A stretch of DNA of 37,968 nt from an uncultured Collinsella sp. (lineage in GTDB: Bacteria; Actinomycetota; Coriobacteriia; Coriobacteriales; Coriobacteriaceae): NCBI GenBank assembly GCA_900540875.1, contig UQHT01000027.1:1-37968 (forward strand), given 5' to 3'. The notes beneath the pieces are model-generated. The model was not told the DNA's origin, made no database searches, and worked only from the letters and a program-made list of their open reading frames with translations. Each line of letters starts with the position of its first letter. Position 1 is the stretch's first letter. Shown here piece by piece: positions 23,329 to 31,154 of the stretch. Made by a program: the position numbers and the translations under genes.

Positions 23329-24741
23329 CTATTTAGAATCCGAATCGTCCATGGAGCCGTCGATGCCGGTTTTGGTGTCGTCGTCTGTATTGGAATCGTC
23401 ATCCTTGGCGAAGGGGTTCTTAAAAAAGCCAGTCGCGTCGGGCTGAAGACCCGAGAGCTTGATCCAGGGATTATCGAGTTCGGGCTTGGGCATGGCCTGG
23501 GCCTCGGGCGCAGTCTCGTTACCGATGAGCTCGGACTCATAGATGAACGTATCGTCTCCAAGCGCGTCGTAGGCGGCGACCGGGTTGCCCTCGGTATCGC
23601 GATACGGCGTGCCCTTAAACACGGCGCCATCGTATGCCACGAGCTGGCGACCGGTCTCGTTCTCAAAGTAGTAGACGAAAATGCCCTTGAGGGCCGCGCA
23701 CAGCGGAATGGCGATAACCATGCCGATGGGACCCATGAGTGCCGAACCGATAACGAGGGCCGTCAGGCTCATGACGGGATGCACCTGCACCGAGCTCTGC
23801 ATGACCTTGGGCGAAATGACATTATCGGTGACGTTTTGAGCCACCATGGTCACGACAAGCGTCCATAACGCCAGCATAGGGCTGAACATAAAGCCGAGCA
23901 CCGTGGCGATCGCCGCGCTCACCCAGGGACCGACAACCGGAACCAAGTGCATAATGCCGGTGAAGATGGCCATGAGTGCTGCGTATGGATGGCCAATAAG
24001 CGTAAAGCCAATAAAAGCCAAAAAGCCACCGCAGATGGACGTCACGACCATGCCGCGCATATAGCCGCCGACCGAGCGTGAAAGGATGGCAACCATAAAG
24101 CGGTACGAGGTCTCTTTTTCCTGTCCGATGATGGTACAGACCTCGTGGTGCATACGGGGATAGTCGCAGGCCAACCAATAGGCAAGCACCAAGCCCAGGA
24201 AGATGACGAACAGCTGCGAGGCCGTATTGGTAATGAGCGGGAATACACCGCGACCGAGCTCGGCAGCGATTTGCGAGACGTACTTGGACGCTACGGTAAC
24301 CAGCGAAGAAAGATTGTCGTCCAGATACTCCTTGAGCGGCGTGTTGTTGAGCGTCTTGGCGTGCGAGAGCATCTCGTTGAGATCGCCACCCGCAACACGA
24401 AGCTGCTCGGGCAGGCGGCTCAGGACTTCCATGATTTGACCGAGCAAAATAGGCGAGAGGATGCAGACAACACCAACGAGCACCGCCACGACCACAATAA
24501 GCGCGATAAGCGAACCGATGCCGCGATTCACGCCGTGATGCTCGAGCCAGTTGGTGATCGGCGACATGACAAAAGCGATGATGGAACCGACCGCCAAAAA
24601 CTCGATAACCGGCGCCAGGATGCCCATAAGGTTAAAGATGACGGCAGCGATGACAATGCAGCCGACGACGCCCCAAATGCGCAGCGTCAGAATACGGGTA
24701 TCACGCAGCGTGCGGTCGATTTGTTGGGGGTGCTCACTCAT
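23329..24741 (-). CDS. AI-2E-family transporter (PF01594-type membrane protein)
   Basis: Multi-pass membrane protein of the AI-2 exporter-like family, which also contains antiporters; the substrate cannot be told from sequence. The 470-aa protein has paired N-terminal helices (about 20-65), one at about 75-100, a soluble insert, and a C-terminal helical block (about 170-355) with the family stretch LVPVVGPWVSAAIATVLGF and NVISPKVMQSSVQVHPVMSL. A soluble acidic tail of about 110 residues ends in Asp/Ser-rich sequence. Its start overlaps the sigma-factor stop by 4 nt (ATGA), so the two are translationally coupled. Confidence 0.88.
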   Translation of the reverse strand: MSEHPQQIDRTLRDTRILTLRIWGVVGCIVIAAVIFNLMGILAPVIEFLAVGSIIAFVMSPITNWLEHHGVNRGIGSLIALIVVVAVLVGVVCILSPILLGQIMEVLSRLPEQLRVAGGDLNEMLSHAKTLNNTPLKEYLDDNLSSLVTVASKYVSQIAAELGRGVFPLITNTASQLFVIFLGLVLAYWLACDYPRMHHEVCTIIGQEKETSYRFMVAILSRSVGGYMRGMVVTSICGGFLAFIGFTLIGHPYAALMAIFTGIMHLVPVVGPWVSAAIATVLGFMFSPMLALWTLVVTMVAQNVTDNVISPKVMQSSVQVHPVMSLTALVIGSALMGPIGMVIAIPLCAALKGIFVYYFENETGRQLVAYDGAVFKGTPYRDTEGNPVAAYDALGDDTFIYESELIGNETAPEAQAMPKPELDNPWIKLSGLQPDATGFFKNPFAKDDDSNTDDDTKTGIDGSMDDSDSK

Positions 24742-25529
24742 GAACGAACCATCACTCCGTCGGGGTCGATCTTATCTTGAATCTTCTTAAGGGTACGGCG
24801 CAGCAGGCGCGAGACCTGCACCTGCGAGATGCCAAGCTTCTTGGCAATCTCGATCTGGGTCATGCCCTTAACGAAGCGCAGCTCGATAACCTCGCGCTCG
24901 CGCGGCGAGAAATCGCGGATGGCTTCCTCGATTACCAGGCGGTCATCGGTAAAGTCGAGCTCGTTGTCGTCGTCGGCATAGCGATCGAGAATCGAAGGCG
25001 CATCATCGGAATCGGACGCACCGGGGGCCTCGATGGGCACCGAGGTGTAGGCCGAGGACGATTCCATGGCTTCGAGCACCTCGTCGACGGTCACGCCAAG
25101 GTAATCGGCGATTTCCTCAACCTTGGGCGAGCGCTGAAGCTCGTTGGTAAGCTTATCGGTGGCCTGGTTAACCTTGGCAGAGAGCTCCTGCAGACGACGC
25201 GGCACGCGCACACTCCAGCCCTTGTCGCGGAAGTGGCGCTTAATCTCGCCCAAGATGGTAGGCGTGGCAAACGTCGTGAACTCGAGTCCGCGCTCGGGAT
25301 CAAAGCGATCGATAGCCTTGAGCAAGCCCAAGTACCCGACCTGCAAAAGGTCATCGAGCGGCTCGCCGCGGTTCTTGAATTTGTTGGCAAGAAACCTTAC
25401 CAGGTTCATATGGGACATGACGAGTTGCTCGCGAGCATCCGGATCACCGGTCTCCTTGTAGCGACGAAACAGCTCGCGGGTTTTCTCCTTGTCCCAAGCG
25501 GTCTTGCCGCTCCGGGAGCGTTCGGTCAT
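24738..25529 (-). CDS. SigB/SigF-type alternative sigma factor
   Basis: Group 3 sigma-70 factor that would direct RNA polymerase to stress-type promoters. The 263-aa protein has region 2 (about 35-105: NLVRFLANKF, DLLQVGYLGLLKAIDRFDPE, FTTFATPTILGEIKRHFRDK, WSVRVPRRLQE), region 3 (LTNELQRSPKVEEIADYLGV) and region 4 (about 205-255: FSPREREVIELRFVKGMTQ, then the helix-turn-helix EIAKKLGISQVQVSRLLRR). It resembles the SigB/SigF/SigG group. It lies 1 nt after the anti-sigma-like gene and overlaps the AI-2E-family gene by 4 nt. Confidence 0.92.
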   Translation of the reverse strand: MTERSRSGKTAWDKEKTRELFRRYKETGDPDAREQLVMSHMNLVRFLANKFKNRGEPLDDLLQVGYLGLLKAIDRFDPERGLEFTTFATPTILGEIKRHFRDKGWSVRVPRRLQELSAKVNQATDKLTNELQRSPKVEEIADYLGVTVDEVLEAMESSSAYTSVPIEAPGASDSDDAPSILDRYADDDNELDFTDDRLVIEEAIRDFSPREREVIELRFVKGMTQIEIAKKLGISQVQVSRLLRRTLKKIQDKIDPDGVMVRS

Positions 25530-25530
25530 A

Positions 25531-25908
25531 TTAGATATCCGCCTTGAGGTCGAGGGAAAGCGTTAGGGGCGCTATAGTCTTTTCGTAGGAATCGCACACG
25601 CTTGCAAGAATGAGCTCGGCATACACGGCAGCCTGGTCATCCTCATCGACAGTCGCCTGGTCGCCAAAGGTAAAGGTCATGCCCACATGCGATTCGTCGA
25701 CATCGAATTTGATCGAGATATCGTCGGAATCAACAGCCGTGCAGCCAAAGATGAAGGCTTCTTCGGCAGCCATACGAATGTCCTCAATGCGATCGACGGA
25801 CATAGAGCACAGGGCGCCGACGTTGGCGGCCGTCATGCGCACCAAGCGCGCGAGACGCGGATCACCGGCAACGCTCAGCGTAATGGGGCAGGTTGCTTCG
25901 CTACTCAT
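25531..25908 (-). CDS. RsbW-like anti-sigma protein lacking ATP-binding motifs
   Basis: By position and by its N-terminal half this is an RsbW/SpoIIAB-type anti-sigma factor for the adjacent sigma gene. The 125-aa protein aligns by eye with RsbW from ITLSVAGDPRLARLVRMTA through DRIEDIRMAAEEAF and ISIKFDVDESHVGMTF. The N-box, normally EACTNA with a Mg-ligand Asn, reads EAFIFGC. No G1 (DxGxG) or G2 (GLGL) motif follows. It should therefore bind sigma without kinase activity, or act otherwise. The start ATG at 25908 overlaps the upstream DUF948-like gene by 8 nt and has AGGAG seven nt upstream; a longer reading adds 36 residues without support. No RsbV-type partner is in the window. Confidence 0.7.
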   Translation of the reverse strand: MSSEATCPITLSVAGDPRLARLVRMTAANVGALCSMSVDRIEDIRMAAEEAFIFGCTAVDSDDISIKFDVDESHVGMTFTFGDQATVDEDDQAAVYAELILASVCDSYEKTIAPLTLSLDLKADI

Positions 25909-26488
25909 CGCAGGACTCCTCGGAGGTCTCGGCAGGCGTATAGGTGTAATACTGAGCAGGCTTAGCAGCGGGCTTCTGAACATCATCGTCGTCAGCAGCG
26001 GCATCGTCATCGCCAATCAGAACGCGCTCAGTAGGCTGCTCGGCCTCGGCGGCGGCAGCGGCGAGCTTGCGATCGGCGTCGGCTGCAGGAGCCTTCACCT
26101 TATTGAAGAGCTTCTGCACGGCGCCAGCAGCAGAATCAGTCACGCTCGATACGGCATTGCTGGCCTCGGCCACGCTGCCCGTGACCTCGGAGATGTCGCG
26201 AACGACCGCCTCAACCTCAACGAGGTTAGACGTCAGAGCATCAACGGCAGTCTTGCTCGACTTGAGGAGCGGCTCAGCCTGTGCCAGCGCGGGGGTGAGC
26301 TCATCGACAGCGCCATCGAGCTTTGCCACCACAGGCTGTGCCTCGGCGAGCGTATTGTTAAGGTCACTCACCGTCTTGTCGAGCGAGTCGACGACGGTGC
26401 GAGTCTTGCGCAGCGTGAGCGCGAGCTCGACAACAGCCCACACGCCGGCAACGGCGAGCACCAGCAGGGCGATTTGAATGGGACTCAT
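25901..26488 (-). CDS. DUF948-like membrane-anchored coiled-coil protein
   Basis: The 195-aa protein has one N-terminal membrane helix (about 4-24, IQIALLVLAVAGVWAVVELAL), then a long helical stretch (about 30-130) of regular heptad-like hydrophobic spacing (VVDSLDKTVSDLNNTLAEAQ). An Ala/Asp/Glu-rich disordered tail ends YTYTPAETSEESCDE. DUF948 proteins such as B. subtilis YtxG are general stress proteins of unknown mechanism. In streptomycetes a DUF948 gene precedes alaS. Here it instead precedes the anti-sigma-like and sigma genes with overlap, suggesting a shared stress role. The ATG has GGGAGG five nt upstream. Confidence 0.75.
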   Translation of the reverse strand: MSPIQIALLVLAVAGVWAVVELALTLRKTRTVVDSLDKTVSDLNNTLAEAQPVVAKLDGAVDELTPALAQAEPLLKSSKTAVDALTSNLVEVEAVVRDISEVTGSVAEASNAVSSVTDSAAGAVQKLFNKVKAPAADADRKLAAAAAEAEQPTERVLIGDDDAAADDDDVQKPAAKPAQYYTYTPAETSEESCDE

Positions 26489-26583
26489 GCAAGCCTCCCG
26501 AAGGAATCGAAATACAGACGTTTTTCATGGTACCCCAAAGAAGGGCAAAGATACCCAAAGGGAATGCGCGAGGCGCCAATGGC

Positions 26584-27948
26584 CTACTTGGGAGCGTTGC
26601 CGCTACGGTCGCGCTCGCTTTGCTCCACACGCCACTCTTCCCAACCGCGGCCGGCAGGCTGCCAGAACGCGCCGCGCTCCAACCCCTCGGGCAAATAGCG
26701 CTGATCGACCCAGCCTTCGGGATAATCGTGCGGGTACTTGTATACACCGTACTCGTCGCTGCCGGGACGGTGACGATCGCGCAGGTAGCTGGGCACCTCG
26801 CGAAGACCACTGCTGTGGATATCGGCCAGCGCCGCATCGATCGAGGCCTCGCACGCGTTGGACTTAGGCGCCAGGCACACATAGAGCGCAGCCTGAGCCA
26901 GGTTGATGCGACACTCGGGATAGCCAATGACCTCGGCAGATTTAAATGCGGCATGTGCCACCAAAAGCGCCTGCGGGTCGGCGTTGCCAACATCCTCGGA
27001 AGCCTGAATCATAATGCGGCGAGCGATAAACTTGGGATCCTCCCCCGCATCAATCATGCGCGCAAGCCAATAAATGGTGGCATCGGGATCGCTGCCTCGC
27101 ATGGACTTGATGAACGCGCTAATAATGTCATAGTGCATGTCACCGTTTTTGTCATACGAAAACCCACGACGCGGATTGGCGATCTTCACGTCGTCCACGG
27201 TAATGGGATAGCGTTCCCCCGCCGCCGGCGCTGGCGTTCCCTCGGTATCGGGACGCGTAACGGCAATCTCGCTCGCAAGCTCGAGCGTCGTGAGTGCTGA
27301 GCGAGCATCGCCCGCGGCCAATGTGCAAATGGTTTTAACCGTATCCTCATCGGCCGAGAACTTACCGTTTAAACCCTGCGGCGCCTCGAGCGCACGCTCA
27401 ATGAGCGTGGCGATATCCTCGTCCTTCAGGTGCTCAAGCTCTACCACGCGCCCACGCGACAACAGTGCGGAGTTGACCTCAAAGTACGGGTTTTCCGTCG
27501 TGGCGCCAATCATAATGACGATGCGGTTCTCGACCGCATGCAGCAGGGCATCCTGCTGCGACTTAGAGAAGCGATGAATCTCGTCGATGAAAAGAATGGT
27601 GCGGCGGTCGTACGTATTCAGGCGCGTCTTTGCCTCGTCGATCACGCGACGCAGGTCCTTCACGGTGCCCGTCACGGCGCTGACCTCGACAAACTCACTC
27701 TTGGTATGGTTGGCGATAATATGGGCCAGCGTCGTCTTGCCCGTACCGGCGGGGCCGTACAGAATCACACTCGACAGCACATCATGCTCAATCGCGGCGC
27801 GCAGCCACGAGCCCTTACCGACGGCCTTTTGCTGGCCCACATACTCGTCGAGCGAATTGGGGCGCATACGCACCGCAAGCGGCGCATTTTTAAAGGAGCG
27901 CTCGCGCGTCGAAGCAGAAAAAAGGTCGTCCATAGCCATCCCGTGCAT
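26584..27948 (-). CDS. rarA: Replication-associated recombination protein A (RarA/MgsA AAA+ ATPase)
   Basis: Clamp-loader-like ATPase acting at stalled forks. The 454-aa protein has RMRPNSLDEYVGQ, the Walker A motif YGPAGTGKTTLA (about 63-74), Walker B ILFIDEIHRFSKSQQDALL, sensor 1 IGATTENPYFEVNSALLSR and a sensor 2 region (LAAGDARSAL). The MgsA C-terminal tetramerisation block follows (YDIISAFIKSMRGSDPDAT, YWLARMIDAGEDP, EDVGNADP). A small insertion with TPAPAAGE lies near residue 240. The start could be the ATG at 27948, 27939 or 27933; none has a strong ribosome site. Confidence 0.95.
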   Translation of the reverse strand: MHGMAMDDLFSASTRERSFKNAPLAVRMRPNSLDEYVGQQKAVGKGSWLRAAIEHDVLSSVILYGPAGTGKTTLAHIIANHTKSEFVEVSAVTGTVKDLRRVIDEAKTRLNTYDRRTILFIDEIHRFSKSQQDALLHAVENRIVIMIGATTENPYFEVNSALLSRGRVVELEHLKDEDIATLIERALEAPQGLNGKFSADEDTVKTICTLAAGDARSALTTLELASEIAVTRPDTEGTPAPAAGERYPITVDDVKIANPRRGFSYDKNGDMHYDIISAFIKSMRGSDPDATIYWLARMIDAGEDPKFIARRIMIQASEDVGNADPQALLVAHAAFKSAEVIGYPECRINLAQAALYVCLAPKSNACEASIDAALADIHSSGLREVPSYLRDRHRPGSDEYGVYKYPHDYPEGWVDQRYLPEGLERGAFWQPAGRGWEEWRVEQSERDRSGNAPK

Positions 27949-27993
27949 TAATCAAAATCGTTGTTGACCAACAGTATACCGAAAGGATACGAA

Positions 27994-29241
27994 CTACCGT
28001 TCGTTAATATAGGTGCGGTGCGGAAACTTTAGACCTGGGAACAATTTGCTCGTCAGCTCGCAGAAATAACCATCCGTCATGCTTGCGATGTAATCGACGA
28101 CGGCCTGATCCTTGTCATCCTGCCAGGCATAGGCGCGATCGTAGTAGGAAAGCTGCTGCTCAACACGCGAAATGTGGTGCTTAAAGATGTAGGAGGACTC
28201 GTCACCCTCGTTTATATCCTGCAGGCAACGGTCGTAGAGCTTTTCGAAGGCCTCGCGCAGTTCCACTTCGGAGTCGCCTTCGATACCGCCCTTGCTATAG
28301 ATCTTCTCGTAGTTCTCGCGCTTCGCCCGCCGGATCTCCTCAAACAGGTCCTCGCTCATCTCGATACGCGGTTTGCCGTAGCTATGCTCAACGATATCGA
28401 TAGAAGCGTGCGTGAGGATCCAGCTGTTGTAAGCCCCGCCCAGGCCATCGTCAAAAGCGTCGGGTGACAACAGGCCCGCCGCAATGGCGTCTTGGCGATC
28501 GCGCCCAACGTAGGCGAGGATATCCGAAATGCGGACCACACAGCCCTCGAGCGTCATGGGGCGCAGGTGCTCGATCGCGCCATAGCCCGTGGCAATGCAG
28601 TCCTCGAGGGTACGGTCGAACTGGTCAAACGACGCCATGTCCGAGAGTTCAAAGACACGCTGCTCGTACTCGCCGTTATGGCACAGCACGCCGTCGAGCG
28701 CCTGGAGCGACACGTTGCGGCCGTACAGCTCGTCGAGCACGCGGACGGACTGCACGTTATGGAAAAAATAACGACCCGTACGCTCGTGATAGATATCGTT
28801 GAGGAAACGCTCGCCGGCATGGCCAAAGGGCGTGTGGCCCAAATCGTGGCCCAGGCCAATCGCCTCGATCAAATCGCAGTTGAGGCCCAGGGCACGGCCG
28901 ATATCGCGGGCAATGCGCGAGACGAGCTGCACATGAAGGCCGCGCCGCGACAGATCGTCGTTGCTGCGAAAGCTAAAGACCTGCGTTTTGCCTGCATAAC
29001 GCGTGTACGCAGGAAGATGAAGGATCTTTTCGGTGTCGCGCATAAATGCCGGTCGCATGAGCGTGCCTTTGTCGGCAGCGCGATCAATACGACGAATGGC
29101 CTGGTCATCGCCGCATCGATAAGGATTAACGACACCCGAGGCGCGGTCGGCGGCGATACGCTCGACCAGCTCGGGCGACAACGCCGCGGGAATGCGGTCC
29201 ATGCGCGCCTTAATGACGGCCGTTTCTTGATTAGTTGCCAT
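27994..29241 (-). CDS. dGTPase-like HD-domain deoxynucleotide triphosphohydrolase
   Basis: HD-domain enzyme of the dGTPase family, expected to hydrolyse dNTPs to deoxynucleosides and triphosphate. The 415-aa protein has the substrate-side motif RYAGKTQVF, a metal-ligand His in RRGLHVQLV, the HD pair in GLGHDLGHTPFGHAGE, and a later Asp in VVRISDILAYVGRDRQDA. Length and order fit the family. The ATG at 29241 has AAGGAG six nt upstream. It is 31 nt downstream of the prepilin-peptidase gene and 45 nt upstream of rarA, so one transcript is likely. Nucleotide preference cannot be read from sequence. Confidence 0.9.
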   Translation of the reverse strand: MATNQETAVIKARMDRIPAALSPELVERIAADRASGVVNPYRCGDDQAIRRIDRAADKGTLMRPAFMRDTEKILHLPAYTRYAGKTQVFSFRSNDDLSRRGLHVQLVSRIARDIGRALGLNCDLIEAIGLGHDLGHTPFGHAGERFLNDIYHERTGRYFFHNVQSVRVLDELYGRNVSLQALDGVLCHNGEYEQRVFELSDMASFDQFDRTLEDCIATGYGAIEHLRPMTLEGCVVRISDILAYVGRDRQDAIAAGLLSPDAFDDGLGGAYNSWILTHASIDIVEHSYGKPRIEMSEDLFEEIRRAKRENYEKIYSKGGIEGDSEVELREAFEKLYDRCLQDINEGDESSYIFKHHISRVEQQLSYYDRAYAWQDDKDQAVVDYIASMTDGYFCELTSKLFPGLKFPHRTYINER

Positions 29242-29272
29242 GGCATGCTCCTTAAAAAGGATGCGCAATCGG

Positions 29273-29695
29273 TTACAATGTGCAGCCCACGACCTCGATT
29301 ATGGCAAAAATCGGCACAAAAAACGGGAGCAATGGCAGGGAGCGCGATTTTGTGAAGAGGCAGGAGAGGGCCAGGACCAGGAGCGCGACGGCAAATGCCA
29401 CGATGCCCCCCAGAGGGTCGAGCGTGCAAAGCGCGAAGAGCGCCTTGGCATCCCCCATGCCGATGCCGGAGGCTTGGCGAACACGACGCCAGAGCGACTC
29501 AGTGAGCACAAGGGCAAGGTAGACGATGACCGCAAGACCGGCGTGGTCAAGCGCCGTGTTAACACCTCTGTCGAGCCAAACGCCTGCAAGCGCCGCCACC
29601 GCACACACGCCGGCAAGCTCATTGGGAAACCGCCGCTCACGGGCATCAATCACCGCGCCGGCAAAAGCGCAGATCCAAAATGGGATGTAGAACAT
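29273..29695 (-). CDS. Small A24-type prepilin peptidase, membrane aspartyl protease
   Basis: Resembles TadV/CpaA-type and PilD-core leader peptidases, which process prepilins at the inner membrane. The 140-aa protein has several membrane helices and the two family Asp motifs: Asp in GAVIDARERRFPNE and GxGD in GIGMGDAK. There is no methyltransferase domain, as in TadV-like members. No pilin or secretion ATPase gene is in the window. Mycobacteria also carry a prepilin-peptidase gene in the region near alaS and aro genes. The ATG at 29695 (also 29698) follows GGGAGG. A longer frame would start inside the palindrome at 29728-29768, which is unlikely. Confidence 0.8.
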   Translation of the reverse strand: MFYIPFWICAFAGAVIDARERRFPNELAGVCAVAALAGVWLDRGVNTALDHAGLAVIVYLALVLTESLWRRVRQASGIGMGDAKALFALCTLDPLGGIVAFAVALLVLALSCLFTKSRSLPLLPFFVPIFAIIEVVGCTL

Positions 29696-29727
29696 CATGC
29701 ACCTCCCGGGGCAGTCACTCAAAAGCA

Positions 29728-29768
29728 AAAACCACCACAAAGGTGCCTGTCCCCTTCGTGGTGGTTTT
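29728..29768. repeat. 41-bp palindromic element, copy B (REP-like)
   Basis: The 16-bp arms 29728-29743 and 29753-29768 (AAAACCACCACAAAGG and its near-complement) flank the loop TGCCTGTCC. Its reverse complement matches 37367-37407 at 39 of 41 positions. It lies 8 nt after the glycosyltransferase stop and, read on the minus strand, could act as that gene's terminator (stem followed by T-rich sequence). Confidence 0.8.
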
Positions 29769-29776
29769 GGTGGTGG

Positions 29777-31072
29777 TTATTTAGCGCCCTGCATGACCTC
29801 GTCGAGGGTAACGTTGACGGCGTGTTGCGTCGGGACCCAGTCGACCTTCAGGAACAACGCAGCCACCGTAATGGGGATATAGCTGAACATAAAGATCGGG
29901 AAGGTAAACAGGTTGGTCACCAGGCGCCACTTTTGCGCGCAATGGATGTGCTTGTACTCGAAGATAGTCGTGAGCAGCGCCAGGATAAAGAAGGTCTGAT
30001 ACATCATCGCGAAGGTCATAATGAGCGAGGCGGCACAAGCCTGCATCTCAACCTCGGTGGCCAAGAAGCCGTGCGAAAGCCCGCCCACGATGAGGAAGGT
30101 CGCGTTGGCGAGCATGGAGATCAGGGACAGCAGCATACCCGGAGCAATCGTCATAAACATGTCGTAGGCGGCAAAGCGGTGATAACGGAAGGTCGACTTG
30201 ACCAGATGCTTACCGTAGGTAAAGAACACCTGGTAGAAGCCCTTGGTCCAGCGCATACGCTGCTTCCAGGACGCCTTAAACGTCACGGGCTGCTCGTCAA
30301 AAAACTCCGCCGGCGCATAACCGATGCGAATGCCGTGAATGGCACAGAACGTAGTGAACTGGATGTCCTCGGTCAGCGTGTGGAACTGCCAGCCGTGCAT
30401 ACCCTCGATAACACTGGCGGAGATGAGGTAGCCCGAACCCGAGACGGCACAGGACGTCTTGCAGATATTACGCGCGTTGTTAAGGAAACGCGCCTCGCGC
30501 AGGTACCAAGTGGCGTTGGCAGCCGAGATCCACGAGCTGCCAAAGTTCTTGGAGTTGCGGTAGCTTGTGACCACATGGAAGCCCTGGTCAAAGGCGTCAT
30601 TCATCTTGGAGACGTAATCGCGGGAGATAACGTTGTCGGCATCGAAGATAAAGTAGCCCTCAAAGGTATCGGGATACTCGTTAAGAATGCGGTCAAAACC
30701 AAAGTCCATGACCCAGCTCTTGCCTTTACGGGCCAGGTCGTTTCGCTCGTACACGACAGCGCCCGCCTCGCGCGCGAGCTGCGCGGTGTTATCGGTGCAC
30801 GCATCGGCGACCACGAAGACCTCGATGAGCTCGGACGGATAATCCTGGTCCTTGATGGAGCGAACGAGGTTGGCGATAACGGCCTCCTCGTTGTGTGCTG
30901 CAATAAAGAAGGCATACCGGTGGAGTTTTTTGGCCTTGGGAGGCGCGACCTCGCCGCGGAGAGCACCGATGACAAAGAAGACCACCTGGTACAAGAAGCA
31001 GACCGTGAGCAGCGTGACGACAATCTGGTTGAAGATCACGATGGGTGTGTTGGTTTGTAAAAAGGCGAGCAT
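29777..31072 (-). CDS. Membrane-bound family 2 glycosyltransferase
   Basis: Processive-type GT2 enzyme that would polymerise or transfer sugars from a nucleotide-sugar donor at the inner membrane. The 431-aa protein has one N-terminal helix (about 14-38), a GT-A domain (FFIAAHNEEAVIANLV, FVVADACTDNT, the DxD-type FIFDADNVIS, LTEDIQFT) and the KQRMRW (QxxRW) motif of cellulose-synthase-like enzymes near residue 275. Four C-terminal membrane helices follow (about 300-415). The product is unknown, and no polysaccharide genes are nearby. The ATG has GGGAG five nt upstream. Confidence 0.88.
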   Translation of the reverse strand: MLAFLQTNTPIVIFNQIVVTLLTVCFLYQVVFFVIGALRGEVAPPKAKKLHRYAFFIAAHNEEAVIANLVRSIKDQDYPSELIEVFVVADACTDNTAQLAREAGAVVYERNDLARKGKSWVMDFGFDRILNEYPDTFEGYFIFDADNVISRDYVSKMNDAFDQGFHVVTSYRNSKNFGSSWISAANATWYLREARFLNNARNICKTSCAVSGSGYLISASVIEGMHGWQFHTLTEDIQFTTFCAIHGIRIGYAPAEFFDEQPVTFKASWKQRMRWTKGFYQVFFTYGKHLVKSTFRYHRFAAYDMFMTIAPGMLLSLISMLANATFLIVGGLSHGFLATEVEMQACAASLIMTFAMMYQTFFILALLTTIFEYKHIHCAQKWRLVTNLFTFPIFMFSYIPITVAALFLKVDWVPTQHAVNVTLDEVMQGAK

Positions 31073-31154
31073 GCAGGCTCCCAGGAACGCGTTACGTAAA
31101 CAACCGTATATCTTACCGCAGGCTTACCGAGTTCAAGAAACCACCTAATACTGG

